A stretch of DNA of 64,000 bases, taken from assembly GCA_026705465.1 (NCBI GenBank), contig JAPPAP010000032.1:128693-192692 (forward strand), in the 5' to 3' direction. The notes beneath the pieces were generated by a model. It saw only the letters and a list, made by a program, of their open reading frames with translations, ran no database searches and was not told the DNA's origin. Position 1 is the first letter of the stretch, and each line of letters opens with the position of its first letter. The stretch is from a bacterium. Lineage in GTDB: Bacteria > Actinomycetota > Acidimicrobiia > Acidimicrobiales > Bin134. Made by a program: the position numbers and the translations under genes. Positions 43,312 to 52,793 of this stretch are shown here, piece by piece.

Positions 43312-43419
43312 GATTCGCGTACCATGTCGGCCACATCTAGATCAGCCCAAAGACAACGGGGGGAACGGCAGTCTTGAATACGGCGACTTCAAGTCAGCTC
43401 GGAGCATCGGGGGAACATC

Positions 43420-44490
43420 GTGGCAGCTGAACGACCACTGCTGGAGGTGGAGAACCTCCGCACCTATTTCGACACGCCACGCGGGATTCTGAAGGCAGTC
43501 GACGGGGTGAGCTTCACCCTGGACAAGGGCGAGACCATCGGCATCGTGGGTGAGTCGGGCTCGGGCAAGTCGGTGCTGGTGCGCTCGATCATGAACATCT
43601 TGACCAGCAACGCCATCGTGCCGGACGGCTCCGAGGTGTTCTTCGACGGGAAGGACACCCGCAACCTGAGCCGAAGCGAGGCCAAGCACTTCTGGGGTAC
43701 TCAGATGGCGATGATCTTCCAAGACCCGATGACCTCGCTGAACCCGGTCAAGAAGGTGGGCATCCAGATCACTGAATCCATCCGCTACCACCTCGGCGCT
43801 TCCAAGCAGGAAGCCATGGATCGGGCCCTGGAGCTGATGGTGCAGGTGGGCATCCCCGAGCCCCGCAAGCGGCTCAAGGAGTACCCGCACCAGTTATCAG
43901 GCGGGATGCGCCAGCGTGTGACCATCGCCATCGCCTTGGCCTGCAATCCCAAACTGCTGATCGCTGACGAGCCCACCACCGCGCTGGACGTGACCGTGCA
44001 GAAGCAGATCCTCGACCTGCTGGCATCGCTCCAAGAGGAGCTGGGCATGGCCATGATCCTCATCACCCACGACTTGGGCGTGGTGGCCGGCCGAGCCCGG
44101 CGCATCGGCGTGATGTACGCCGGAAAGATGGTGGAGACCGCCGACACCACCACGCTGTTCCACCACATGAACCACCCCTACACCGAGGCGCTGTTCAAGT
44201 CGATCCCTCGGGTGGAGCACCAGAGCCACACCCGGCTGGACGCCATCAGCGGTCGCCCGCCCGACATGGTGCTCGATCTGGTGGGATGCCGGTTCGCCCC
44301 CCGGTGCCGATATGCCCAGGAGCAGTGCACCACCGAAGAACCGGAGCTGTTCGACACCGGCCAATTCGGCCACAGACAAGCCTGCTTCTATCCGGTGGGA
44401 TCGCCGGAGAACGCAGAAGCGCTGGCCGCCAACCAGGCTACTGGGATCACCGCGGCCGGCCTCGACCTGACCGCCGCCGCGGTCTCCTAG
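43420..44490 (+). CDS. oligopeptide/dipeptide ABC transporter ATPase (OppD/DppD)
   Basis: A 356-residue ATPase: Walker [16 protein letters not shown], signature [15 protein letters not shown], Walker [14 protein letters not shown] and the C-terminal oligo-HPY region with Cys-rich [15 protein letters not shown] typical of OppD/DppD. Starts at GTG. Pairs with the next gene (OppF). No cognate permease or binding protein is adjacent. Confidence 0.9.
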   Translation: MAAERPLLEVENLRTYFDTPRGILKAVDGVSFTLDKGETIGIVGESGSGKSVLVRSIMNILTSNAIVPDGSEVFFDGKDTRNLSRSEAKHFWGTQMAMIFQDPMTSLNPVKKVGIQITESIRYHLGASKQEAMDRALELMVQVGIPEPRKRLKEYPHQLSGGMRQRVTIAIALACNPKLLIADEPTTALDVTVQKQILDLLASLQEELGMAMILITHDLGVVAGRARRIGVMYAGKMVETADTTTLFHHMNHPYTEALFKSIPRVEHQSHTRLDAISGRPPDMVLDLVGCRFAPRCRYAQEQCTTEEPELFDTGQFGHRQACFYPVGSPENAEALAANQATGITAAGLDLTAAAVS

Positions 44491-44523
44491 TCCGGCGATC
44501 GCAATCTCGAGGAGGACTCACGA

Positions 44524-45552
44524 ATGGCTGGAACTGGCAAAGTCCATATGAGGGGCGATGAAGCCCTAGTCACCGTCGAAGACCTGGTGATGGAGTTCCC
44601 CGCCGGACGCCGGGCCGTGGTACACGCCGTGTCGGGGATCAGCTTTGACATCCTCGAAGGGGAGACCCTGGGCCTGGTGGGCGAGTCGGGCTGCGGCAAG
44701 TCCACCACCGGACGGGCCATGATGCAGTTGCCCCCGCCCACGGCGGGATCGGTGCGCTTCGACGGCGTGGAGATGACCGAACTGTCCAAAGAGGACCTGC
44801 GTCGCACCCGCACCCGCATGCAGATGATCTTCCAAGACCCGATTTCGTCGCTGAACCCCCGGCGCAAGGTGAAGGACATCGTGGCCGAGGGCCTGTCCAT
44901 CTGGCACAACGATGCCGGAGAAATGGCCGTCCAAAAGGTGAACGAGGTGCTCGACGCGGTGGGACTCGACCCCGAGGTGGTGTCCGACCGCCGCCCCCAC
45001 CAGTTCTCCGGGGGTCAGTGCCAGCGCATCTGCATCGCCCGGGCCCTCGTGCTCGACCCCAAGGTGATCATTTGCGACGAACCAGTCTCCGCGCTGGACG
45101 TGTCGGTGCAGGCCCAGATCCTGAACCTGCTGGAGGAGATGAAGGAGCGCTACGGGCTGACCCTGGTGTTCATCGCCCACGACCTAGCCGTGGTCAAGAA
45201 CGTGTCCGACCGGGTAGTAGTGATGTATCTGGGCAAGGTGTGCGAGGTGGCCGGGCCCGACACCCTCTACGCCCATCCCGCCCACCCCTACACCGACGTT
45301 CTGCTGGCCTCCATCCCCGAGCCCGACCCCGACCACCCGGTGTCGGATCGCCAGATCGAGGGCGAGCTTCCGTCTCCCATCAACCCTCCTTCAGGCTGCC
45401 GGTTCCGCACCCGCTGCGAAAAGGTGCAGGATCTGTGCTCGGAAGAGGAGCCCGAGCTGCGCGAGATCGCGACCGACCACTACGTGGCCTGTCACTTCCC
45501 CAACGAGGTCCCGGTCAGCGTCAACGGCAACGGCAGCAGCGACGACAGCTAG
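44524..45552 (+). CDS. oligopeptide/dipeptide ABC transporter ATPase (OppF/DppF)
   Basis: A 342-residue ATPase: Walker A GESGCGKSTTGRAMM, signature FSGGQCQRICIARAL, Walker B VIICDEPVSALDV, and the Opp C-terminal segment PSGCRFRTRCEKVQDLC. AGGAGG lies upstream of the ATG at 44524, 33 bp after the OppD-like gene. The pair should energise a peptide-type permease encoded elsewhere, or one shared with another system. Confidence 0.9.
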   Translation: MAGTGKVHMRGDEALVTVEDLVMEFPAGRRAVVHAVSGISFDILEGETLGLVGESGCGKSTTGRAMMQLPPPTAGSVRFDGVEMTELSKEDLRRTRTRMQMIFQDPISSLNPRRKVKDIVAEGLSIWHNDAGEMAVQKVNEVLDAVGLDPEVVSDRRPHQFSGGQCQRICIARALVLDPKVIICDEPVSALDVSVQAQILNLLEEMKERYGLTLVFIAHDLAVVKNVSDRVVVMYLGKVCEVAGPDTLYAHPAHPYTDVLLASIPEPDPDHPVSDRQIEGELPSPINPPSGCRFRTRCEKVQDLCSEEEPELREIATDHYVACHFPNEVPVSVNGNGSSDDS

Positions 45553-45585
45553 CCGCTTTGGCCCAACTCAGAGTTGGTAGCGGCT
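45551..45585 (+). terminator. hairpin after OppF-like gene
   Basis: AGCCGCT (45551-45557) pairs with AGCGGCT (45579-45585), and inside it CCAAC (45563-45567) pairs with GTTGG (45573-45577). It begins at the OppF stop codon. No T run follows. Confidence 0.55.
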
Positions 45586-45622
45586 CGAATCACACGGCCA
45601 CCCGAATTCAGAGTTGGTAGCG
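45568..45622. repeat. 15-bp direct repeat copying the GNAT gene end
   Basis: TCAGAGTTGGTAGCG occurs at 45568-45582 and 45608-45622 (period 40). On the minus strand both encode RYQL followed by a stop; the right copy is the true end of the GNAT gene. Confidence 0.75.
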
Positions 45623-46039
45623 ATACACGTTGGTGTCGCGCACCTCGAAGCCGAGGCTCAGATAAAGACGGTTGGCTGCTTCTCTCGACGGGCGAGAGGT
45701 CAAGTCCACGGTCACCGCGCCGGTTTCGCGGGCCAGTTCTATTGCAGCCTCGTTGAGCGCTCGGCCCACGCCTTGGCCCCGTGACTGCTCGTCGACCACC
45801 ACATCTTCGATGATGGCCCGCAGCCCGGTGGGGATGCGCACCAGCACCAAGGTGAGGCTGCCCACAATGGCGCTGTTGGATCGGGCCACTAGCAGCCGGG
45901 TGGCATCGGAGGTGGCCACGGCTTCCAGCGCCTCGGCCGACGGCGGCGGGTTCGACGACGAGAGCTGGGGGGTGAGGCGCTCGAACGCCTCTACCAGCTC
46001 GGCAGTGACCTCGGTGGCCTCGGTGATCTCAACCGCCAT
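45608..46039 (-). CDS. GNAT-family acetyltransferase
   Basis: A 143-residue GNAT protein with the acetyl-CoA pyrophosphate motif EQSRGQGVGRALNEAAIELA and the strand AVTVDLTSRPSREAANRLYLSLGFEVRDTNVYRYQL. Starts at ATG (46039), convergent with the OppF gene and divergent from the PAC2 gene. Substrate unknown; the short single-domain form suggests a small-molecule or protein N-acetyltransferase. Confidence 0.87.
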   Translation of the reverse strand: MAVEITEATEVTAELVEAFERLTPQLSSSNPPPSAEALEAVATSDATRLLVARSNSAIVGSLTLVLVRIPTGLRAIIEDVVVDEQSRGQGVGRALNEAAIELARETGAVTVDLTSRPSREAANRLYLSLGFEVRDTNVYRYQL

Positions 46040-46097
46040 GGAGCGAGACTACCGGCGCGAGATGGGGTTCCTCCGAGCGGGGCGATAGGTTGGGCGA

Positions 46098-46988
46098 GTG
46101 ACGATGATCACCTGGGTGGACGAATCTCCTCGCAACCGGCCGGCCTTCGTGGCCGCCTTCACTGGTTGGAACGATGCCGGAGATGCCGCCTCGGGAGCGC
46201 TGGCTTGGTTGGCCAGCCGCTGGGAGACCACCGAGGTGGCCAAGCTGGATCCCGAGCCGTTCTATGACTTCGCCGATACCCGACCTCGCCTGCACCTTGA
46301 AGACGATGGTTCCCGCTCGCTGATCTGGCCCAGCAACGACTTGATCGCGGCCACCATCACCGGTGCCGAGACGCCCGACGGCAGCGAGACCGAGCTCGCC
46401 CTCTTGGTGGGCACCGAGCCACAACTCAAGTGGCGAACCTTCTCCCGCCAGATCGTAGACATGGCCCAGCGGCTCGAAAGCCCGCTGGTGGTCACCCTGG
46501 GGGCGCTGTTGGCCGATGTCCCCCACACCCGGCCCACCCCCATCTACGGAAGCAGCGACGACCCGAAGATGGCTTCCCAGTTGGGTCTCACCCCCTCTAG
46601 CTACGAAGGCCCCACCGGCATCGTGGGTGTGCTCCACAACGCCTGTGCCACCGCCGGACTGCAAACCGCCTCGCTGTGGGCCGCGGTACCGGGGTACGCC
46701 TCGGAGATCCCCTCGCCCAAGGCTTCCCTCGCCCTGGTGAGGAGACTGGGAACCCTGTTGGACATCTCTCCCGACACTTCAGAGCTGGAGGAGATGGCCG
46801 ACAGCTACGAACGCCATGTGTCCGACCTAGCCGAGCAAGCCGACGAGACCTCCGACTACATCACCCAGCTCGAGCAGGCCTACGACCAGGAAGCCGAGGA
46901 GAACGGCGAGATGGAGGAGATGCGCTCCACCGACCCCGGTGAGTTCGTCGACCAGATCGAGCAGTTCCTCCGCGACCAGCCCAGCTAG
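46098..46988 (+). CDS. PAC2 family protein
   Basis: A 296-residue protein of the PAC2 (proteasome assembly chaperone 2-like) family: FVAAFTGWNDAGDAASGALAWL, LLVGTEPQLKWRTFSRQIVDMA, VVTLGALLADVPHTRP and AAVPGYASEIPSPKASLALVRRL. The C-terminal 60 residues are acidic and predicted coiled coil. Actinobacteria carry proteasomes and PAC2 proteins are common in them, but a role in proteasome assembly has not been shown for these. Starts at GTG. Confidence 0.88.
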   Translation: MTMITWVDESPRNRPAFVAAFTGWNDAGDAASGALAWLASRWETTEVAKLDPEPFYDFADTRPRLHLEDDGSRSLIWPSNDLIAATITGAETPDGSETELALLVGTEPQLKWRTFSRQIVDMAQRLESPLVVTLGALLADVPHTRPTPIYGSSDDPKMASQLGLTPSSYEGPTGIVGVLHNACATAGLQTASLWAAVPGYASEIPSPKASLALVRRLGTLLDISPDTSELEEMADSYERHVSDLAEQADETSDYITQLEQAYDQEAEENGEMEEMRSTDPGEFVDQIEQFLRDQPS

Positions 46989-47032
46989 TCCAGTCCTTGG
47001 CCTGATCCCGGTAGCCGGGGCTGGTCCAAGAG

Positions 47033-47731
47033 TCAACCGGGATGGCCGTCAGTGCGCCAGGGTGGGGTGCGGGGGCGGTCGAAGAGGAACTCGACCGGTT
47101 CGCCGCGGATGGCGGCAAAGGAATGGGACAGCCACCAGTCGCTGCCGTGGACGCCGTCGGGCAGGTTGTCGGGGCTGAAGAATCCGACATCGCTGCACTC
47201 CAGGGGATGGGGATCGAGTTGGCCGCCGACAGCCCGGCACAGAAAGACCATCGAGTACATCGGCACGGTGGTGAACCCCCGGCGCAGACCGTCGTGGATG
47301 GCGATAGGCCGGTCCACCTCGCACACGATGCCGGTCTCCTCCAGCACCTCCTTCACCACCACCTCTGAGGGGGAGTAGCCCACGTCGGCCCATCCGGTGG
47401 GATACAGCCACACCCCGGAGTCGGCCCGCTGCACCAGCAGGATCTCTCCGTCGTCGTTGCCCACCACGGCGCCCACCGCCACTTTGGGGGTCACGTAGCC
47501 GGGAACACCGTCGCCCACCGACTTCATCCACTCGTCCACGAAGTTGTCCGGCGTCCAGCCCGAGCTCAGCGTGGCGGCCATGTCGGCGGCCACGTGCAGC
47601 ACCTCCTCGAAACGCTCCTGCTCGTACTTGTTGTCGGTGAAAGCCAAGCCAGTGCGGGCGATCCCGGCCAGGGCCTCTGACCACCGCCGCAGGTCGTCCT
47701 CCCCTACTACCGGCCGGCCGTCAGAGGTCAT
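47033..47731 (-). CDS. NUDIX hydrolase with N-terminal NUDIX-associated domain
   Basis: A 232-residue protein. An N-terminal helical domain of about 65 residues (ARTGLAFTDNKYEQERFEEVLHVAADM) precedes a NUDIX fold with the box GWADVGYSPSEVVVKEVLEETGI; the first Glu of the classical box is Tyr, as in this ADP-ribose/nucleotide-sugar-type subfamily. Probably a pyrophosphatase for an NDP-linked substrate. It is upstream of and convergent with the PAC2 gene. Confidence 0.85.
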   Translation of the reverse strand: MTSDGRPVVGEDDLRRWSEALAGIARTGLAFTDNKYEQERFEEVLHVAADMAATLSSGWTPDNFVDEWMKSVGDGVPGYVTPKVAVGAVVGNDDGEILLVQRADSGVWLYPTGWADVGYSPSEVVVKEVLEETGIVCEVDRPIAIHDGLRRGFTTVPMYSMVFLCRAVGGQLDPHPLECSDVGFFSPDNLPDGVHGSDWWLSHSFAAIRGEPVEFLFDRPRTPPWRTDGHPG

Positions 47732-47765
47732 GGCCGCTCAACGACAGAAGGGGCAACCATCATCG

Positions 47766-47817
47766 TCAAGCGTTGCAGGTCGGAACCGGACAGCATCTTG
47801 GTCAGGCATTGCAGGAG
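47766..47817. repeat. imperfect direct repeat at the end of glnD
   Basis: TCAAGCGTTGCAGG (47766-47779) repeats TCAGGCATTGCAGG (47802-47815), period 36. On the minus strand both encode CNA followed by TGA, with synonymous third-base changes; the right copy is the true end of glnD. Confidence 0.65.
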
Positions 47818-50138
47818 TCGATGGCGTGTTGGAGGGCGAGGTTGATTTCATGTTGGTGGTCGGGATTGGTCACCTTCTCGCCCTCGCCGTTTCGGACGTA
47901 GTAGGCGTGGACGACATCGCCGCCCAAGTCCTGCACCTTGGCGCTGAGGATGTCCAAGTCGAGCTGGGACAACGCGCTGGTGACCCGGCTCAGCAGCCCC
48001 ATGCGGGCCTGGGCCGCCAATTCGATAATGGTGGCGGTGGACGAGGATTCATTGTCCACCGTGACCTTGGGGGCGATCACTGGACGGGGGGTGAAGTCCG
48101 GCTCGACCTCATACGTGCTGATTCGCTCAGCCAACCGGGCCTCGATGGCCAGCCGTCCGGCCAAGGCCCGCTCCACGTAGGCCGTGACCTGGGGCCAGTC
48201 GATCTCCAAACCCAGCGTGCTCTCCACCTGGAACCGCTCCAGCGCCATCCCGTACTCGGAATGGGCCGCGGCCAACAGCACCCGGAGTCCGCTCAGCGCC
48301 AGTGCCCCGGCCACTCGGGAGAACATGCCGTGCTGGTCGGGAGCGATTACCAGCAGCGTGTCGCCCTCACCCAGCACCAGGCGCTCGCCTGCCTCCATCA
48401 TCTGCCGATGCTCGGGGGTGGGGAACCTCGACGTGATCTCGTCGATATCTCCGCCCTCCATCACGTGGGCACATCTGGCCACCAACTCGCGTACCAGACT
48501 GGCCTTCCACGAGCTCCACGCCGAAGGGCCGGTGGCCACCGAGTCGGCTTCGGTGAGCGCTCCCAGTAAGCGCAGGGTTTCCACCGAGCGGGCCTGGCGG
48601 GCCACTTCGGCAATGGTGTCGGGATCTTCCAAGTCGCGCCGGGTGGCCACGTCGGGCAACAACAGGTGGTGCTCCACCAGGGCCACCAGCACGTCTACGT
48701 CGGTGGGCGGGTACCCCATCCGGTGGGCGATGTCGGCCACCAGCTCCATTCCCACCTCGGTGTGGTCGCCGGGGTAGCCCTTGCCGATGTCGTGGAGCAG
48801 GGCCCCCACCACCAACAGGTCGGGGCGGTCTACCCGGTCGACCAGATCGGCGGCTAAGGCCGCGGCCTCGCACAAGTGCCGGTCCACGGTGAACTGGTGG
48901 TAGGCGTTGCGCTGGGGGCGGCTGCGATTGGGGGCCCACTCGGGCAGAATGCGAACGAAGAGGTCCATCTGATCCAGCGCCTCGATCACCGGCGGGGCGG
49001 CGCCACCGGTCAACAGGAGGTCCACAAACATCTTGCGGGCCTCATCGGGCCACTGCTCGGGCATGGGGGGCATCTGGGCTTGGAGCCGCTCCAAGCTGGG
49101 GCGGTCCATACGCAGCCCGTGGGATGCAGCCGCCCGGGCCAACCGCAGCGCATTGCAGGGATCAGCGGCATCGGCATCGTCGGCCAGCACCGCCCTGCCC
49201 TCGTGGGTCACCACGCCAGCATCCAGGGCAATGTTGTTGCGGCTGGTGCGGCGGCGCAGCCTCCGGCGCCACTCGGGGGGCAGCTCGGAGTCCCGCAGCC
49301 ACGCCCAGATCTCATCGCTGCGCCAGGCGATCGACCGGGCCGAGCTGGCGATGGCGGCCATCAGCTCGTCGGCATCCTCATAGTCCAATGCCGCGGCCAC
49401 GCCGTCCTGTTCTTGGAGCAGAAGCTGGTCTCCGGGGCGGTCGGTGGTTCGGTGCAACTCCACTCGTGCCGCCAGGATCACCTCGTAATCGGCCCACAGC
49501 TTGCGGCTGTCGGTTTCGTCCATCTCGAACACAGCCTCTTCGGCCCAGCGCAACGCGTGGACGTCTCGCAGTCCACCCCGGCCCTGTTTGAGGTCGGGCT
49601 CCAGCTTGTACGCCACCTCCCCGCTGCGCCGATGGCGCTCGGCCACCCCCTGGGCCAGCAAGGGGAGCCACCGCCGAGCGCTGCGCTGCCATTGGGCCGC
49701 GTTGTCGGCAGTCAGATCGCTGGACAGCTCGGCATCACCAGCAATATGACGGGCGTCCAGCAGCGATGTGGCCGTATCCAGGTCGGTCTTGGCCAATTCC
49801 CGGGTCTCCCGCGGCGTCCGCACCGAATGGCCGAGCTTCAGCCCCTCGTCCCAGATCGGATACCACAACCGGGTGGCGATGTCGCCGATGTCGGGGCGGT
49901 CGCGGTGCAACAGCAACAGGTCGATGTCGCTATAGGGACACAGCTCGGCCCGGCCGTACCCGCCCACCGCCACCAGCGCAATGCCCTCGTGGTCGGCTAC
50001 CTCATCGGCGAAGATGCCCTGGAGCCACTCGTCAACCCGCCGGGCCAGCGCGCGGCACAGAACCGTCCCCACCTTGCTGCGATCAGCCAGCAGCTCATCG
50101 CGGCGCAGTGCGCTCGTTCTCGCCTCGCCTATCGCCAC
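47802..50138 (-). CDS. glnD: [protein-PII] uridylyltransferase / adenylyltransferase
   Basis: A 778-residue GlnD. Nucleotidyltransferase domain near residues 55-80 (ALVAVGGYGRAELCPYSDIDLLLLHR), a GlnD-type helical domain, an HD hydrolase domain (LLVVGALLHDIGKGYPGDHTEVG) and two C-terminal ACT domains (LVIAPDQHGMFSRVAGAL and IIELAAQARMGLLSRVTSAL). It modifies and demodifies P-II in response to glutamine; in actinobacteria the group is usually AMP. P-II with Tyr51 is encoded at 9634. Starts at GTG (50138). Confidence 0.95.
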   Translation of the reverse strand: MAIGEARTSALRRDELLADRSKVGTVLCRALARRVDEWLQGIFADEVADHEGIALVAVGGYGRAELCPYSDIDLLLLHRDRPDIGDIATRLWYPIWDEGLKLGHSVRTPRETRELAKTDLDTATSLLDARHIAGDAELSSDLTADNAAQWQRSARRWLPLLAQGVAERHRRSGEVAYKLEPDLKQGRGGLRDVHALRWAEEAVFEMDETDSRKLWADYEVILAARVELHRTTDRPGDQLLLQEQDGVAAALDYEDADELMAAIASSARSIAWRSDEIWAWLRDSELPPEWRRRLRRRTSRNNIALDAGVVTHEGRAVLADDADAADPCNALRLARAAASHGLRMDRPSLERLQAQMPPMPEQWPDEARKMFVDLLLTGGAAPPVIEALDQMDLFVRILPEWAPNRSRPQRNAYHQFTVDRHLCEAAALAADLVDRVDRPDLLVVGALLHDIGKGYPGDHTEVGMELVADIAHRMGYPPTDVDVLVALVEHHLLLPDVATRRDLEDPDTIAEVARQARSVETLRLLGALTEADSVATGPSAWSSWKASLVRELVARCAHVMEGGDIDEITSRFPTPEHRQMMEAGERLVLGEGDTLLVIAPDQHGMFSRVAGALALSGLRVLLAAAHSEYGMALERFQVESTLGLEIDWPQVTAYVERALAGRLAIEARLAERISTYEVEPDFTPRPVIAPKVTVDNESSSTATIIELAAQARMGLLSRVTSALSQLDLDILSAKVQDLGGDVVHAYYVRNGEGEKVTNPDHQHEINLALQHAIDSCNA

Positions 50139-50195
50139 TACTCGTCGAGGCTAGTTGTCCTTCGCTCCAATAGCGACGTAACCCCGTACGGACCA

Positions 50196-50933
50196 CTAAG
50201 ACCCCATCAGCGTGCCCAGATACAGGCTGACCACCTTGGGATCGTCGAGAAGCTCTCGACCGGTGCCGGTGTAGGCGTTGGTCCCCTGATCCAGCACGTA
50301 GCCCCGATCGCAGATCTCCAGACATCGTCGGGCGTTCTGCTCCACCATGATCAGCGAAACCCCGTGGTCAGCGATGCGGGTGACCTGTTCGAACACCTGG
50401 TCTTGGTACGCGGGGGAAAGCCCGGCTGAAGGCTCGTCCAGCAGCACCACTTGGGGATCCATCATCAGCGCTCTCCCGATGGCCACCATCTGGCGCTGCC
50501 CTCCCGACAGCCCGTCGGCCCGCTGGTCCCGGCGATCGGCCAGCAGGGGGAACAGCTCGGCTACCGCCTCGAATCGCTGGTGGAACGTGCTGGGCTTCTG
50601 AAACGCCCCCATCTCTAGGTTCTCCTGGATGGTCAGCCGAGGGAACACGTTGTCGGTCTGGGGCACAAAGCCGATACCCCGGGCCACCAGCTCATGGGGG
50701 CGCAGGCCGGTGATGTCCTCGTTGGCCATGCGGACAGTCCCGGAGCGGATGTCCACCAGACCGAACACTGCTTTCAGCAGGGTGGACTTGCCCGCCCCAT
50801 TGGGGCCGATGATCCCGATGACCTCGCCGGGATGCAGGTCCAATGAGCAGCCGTTCAAGATGTCGACTCCGGGCAAGTACCCGGCCACGACGTCGCCAAC
50901 CTGGATCAGAGGGGATGGGCTGTCCACGATCAT
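50196..50933 (-). CDS. livF: branched-chain amino acid-type ABC ATPase LivF
   Basis: A 245-residue ATPase: Walker A GPNGAGKSTLLKAVFG, signature LSGGQRQMVAIGRAL, Walker B VVLLDEPSAGLSP. The open frame reaches 50996, but the ATG at 50933 overlaps the LivG stop as ATGA and precedes the standard LivF N-terminus. Last gene of the livHMGF operon. Confidence 0.92.
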   Translation of the reverse strand: MIVDSPSPLIQVGDVVAGYLPGVDILNGCSLDLHPGEVIGIIGPNGAGKSTLLKAVFGLVDIRSGTVRMANEDITGLRPHELVARGIGFVPQTDNVFPRLTIQENLEMGAFQKPSTFHQRFEAVAELFPLLADRRDQRADGLSGGQRQMVAIGRALMMDPQVVLLDEPSAGLSPAYQDQVFEQVTRIADHGVSLIMVEQNARRCLEICDRGYVLDQGTNAYTGTGRELLDDPKVVSLYLGTLMGS

Positions 50934-51796
50934 CCCCCTGCTCGACGCCGGCCCAGATAGGCGTCGATGACTTCGTCGTCGTGGATGACCTTCCACGGCG
51001 GGCCTTCGGCGATGATCCTGCCCTGGGCCAGCACCACCACCCAGTCGCTGATGCCGGTCACCACGTCCATGGCGTGCTCGATGAACACCACCGTCAAGCC
51101 CTCGAAGGCCAGCTGGGTGATGTGGTGCATCAAAGACTGGGCCAGGGCGGGGTTCACGCCGGCCATGGGCTCGTCAAGCATGATCATCACCGGGTCGGCC
51201 ATAAGCGCCCGAGCCACCTCCAAGAGCTTTCGCTGGCCCCCTGACAGCGTGCCGGCCAGTTCGTCGCGCATGTGGGCCAGGTTGAACCGATCCAGCAACT
51301 CCTCGGCAAGCTCGATGTTGGCCTCCTCCTGGTTTTGCCAGCGCGACCGGAACGGGGCCGCCGACAATCGCTCCCCCACCTGGCTGGGAGCCCCGAGAAG
51401 CACGTTGTCGAGCACGGTCAGCTTGGCCAGTGACTTGGTGAGCTGAAAGGTGCGAATCATGCCTTTGCGAGCCAGCTGGTCGGGCGACGGCGAGGACACC
51501 GGCTGTCCGTCGAACGACCAGCGCCCGGTGTCGGCCCGGTCGAAACCGGTCAGCAGATTGAACAGGGTGGTCTTGCCGGCACCGTTGGGGCCGATGAGGG
51601 CGGTGACCACCCCTCGTTCCACTTCCAAATGGTCGACGTCTACCGCCCGCAGACCCCCGAAGCTCCGGGTGAGTTCGTCTACCACCAGGATCGGGTGGGG
51701 TTTGGGCACGCCCGCCACCGGGGGCACGGTCAGGATCGGCTCGATCGCTGTGTCGGCGGACGCCGATTCCGGCCGCGGCATCACGTCATCGGGCAT
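50930..51796 (-). CDS. livG: branched-chain amino acid-type ABC ATPase LivG
   Basis: A 288-residue ATPase with a 35-residue N-terminal extension, Walker A GPNGAGKTTLFNLLTG, signature LSGGQRKLLEVARAL, Walker B IMLDEPMAGVNP and the LivG-type C-terminus (WKVIHDDEVIDAYLGRR). Overlaps LivM by 11 nt and LivF by 4 nt. Confidence 0.92.
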   Translation of the reverse strand: MPDDVMPRPESASADTAIEPILTVPPVAGVPKPHPILVVDELTRSFGGLRAVDVDHLEVERGVVTALIGPNGAGKTTLFNLLTGFDRADTGRWSFDGQPVSSPSPDQLARKGMIRTFQLTKSLAKLTVLDNVLLGAPSQVGERLSAAPFRSRWQNQEEANIELAEELLDRFNLAHMRDELAGTLSGGQRKLLEVARALMADPVMIMLDEPMAGVNPALAQSLMHHITQLAFEGLTVVFIEHAMDVVTGISDWVVVLAQGRIIAEGPPWKVIHDDEVIDAYLGRRRAGG

Positions 51797-52793
51797 CTAA
51801 CTGCATTTCTATGCGATTGCCGGTTATCCCCTGAGGGCGGAACAGCATAAGCAGAACCAAGGTCAAGCCCACCATGGCCACGCTGATGACTCCCTCAGAG
51901 CCGCTCAAGAAGTCGGCCACCGCGTCCGGCAGCCACGCCTCGGCAGTCAGCTGGCGAAGGAACGACTCAATCCACTCCCGCAGAAACCAGAACAAAATAG
52001 CGCCGAGCACCGGCCCCAAATAGGTGGCAGCACCGCCCAACAGCAGCGCGGTGTAGGCGAAGAAGGTGACCTGGGGGCGGAATCCGTTGGGATCGGCACC
52101 CGAGGTCTTGATGGCATCCACTACCCCGCCCATACCGCCGATCACGCCGCCGATGATCAGCGCCTGCATCTTGTAGGAGAACACGTTCTTGCCCAGGCTC
52201 CGGGCCGCATCCTCGTCTTCCCGGATCGACTTCAGCACCCGCCCCCACGGACTGCGCACGATCAAGAACACCACCAGGCTGACCAGCGCCACCAGCACCC
52301 AGCCCACGGTGATGACCCACATCTGCTGGCCGGTGAACTCGAACGTGCCGACGCCGTAGCGGTCGTGGGGCCCGTCGGGATAGGGGTTCAGGTCGTAGAA
52401 CGCCCCGGCATCAAAGCTCACGCTGAGCGGCCCTCCAGTGAGGCCGATGGCGTCGGTGGAGCCGATGAGGATACGGATGATCTCGGCGGCGGCAATGGTG
52501 ACAATGGCGAACATCACCGCATGCAGGCGCAAGGTGGGAAAGCCGAGGGCCACTGCCAACGCCACCGACAGAACCAGGCCCACCAGGATGCCCACCCACA
52601 GCGACCAGCCGAAGGTGGCCACCGAGACGCTGGTGCCGTAGGCCCCCAGCAGCAAGAACCCGACTTGGCCGAAGTTCAACAGGCCGGTGAAGCCGAAATG
52701 GACGTTCAGACCGATGGCGGCCAGGGCCAGGATCACCGCCTCGGGCCCAAATGCGGCTCGGGCCGCGTTGCCAAAGATGATGTCGAAGTCCAC
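51786..52793 (-). CDS. livM: branched-chain amino acid-type ABC permease LivM
   Basis: A 335-residue membrane protein: GLNVHFGFTGLLNFGQVGFLLLGAYGT, AEIIRILIGSTDAIGLTGG and the EAA-like loop SIREDEDAARSLGKNVFSYKMQAL. Starts at GTG immediately after the LivH TAG stop. Forms the channel with LivH. Confidence 0.92.
   Translation of the reverse strand: MDFDIIFGNAARAAFGPEAVILALAAIGLNVHFGFTGLLNFGQVGFLLLGAYGTSVSVATFGWSLWVGILVGLVLSVALAVALGFPTLRLHAVMFAIVTIAAAEIIRILIGSTDAIGLTGGPLSVSFDAGAFYDLNPYPDGPHDRYGVGTFEFTGQQMWVITVGWVLVALVSLVVFLIVRSPWGRVLKSIREDEDAARSLGKNVFSYKMQALIIGGVIGGMGGVVDAIKTSGADPNGFRPQVTFFAYTALLLGGAATYLGPVLGAILFWFLREWIESFLRQLTAEAWLPDAVADFLSGSEGVISVAMVGLTLVLLMLFRPQGITGNRIEMQLDAR

Noticed and set aside
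48876-50429. 517-codon plus-strand open frame antisense to glnD
   Set aside because: It mirrors glnD, has Gly/His/Gln-rich low-complexity composition typical of antisense frames in GC-rich DNA and shows no domain; glnD is unmistakable on the other strand.
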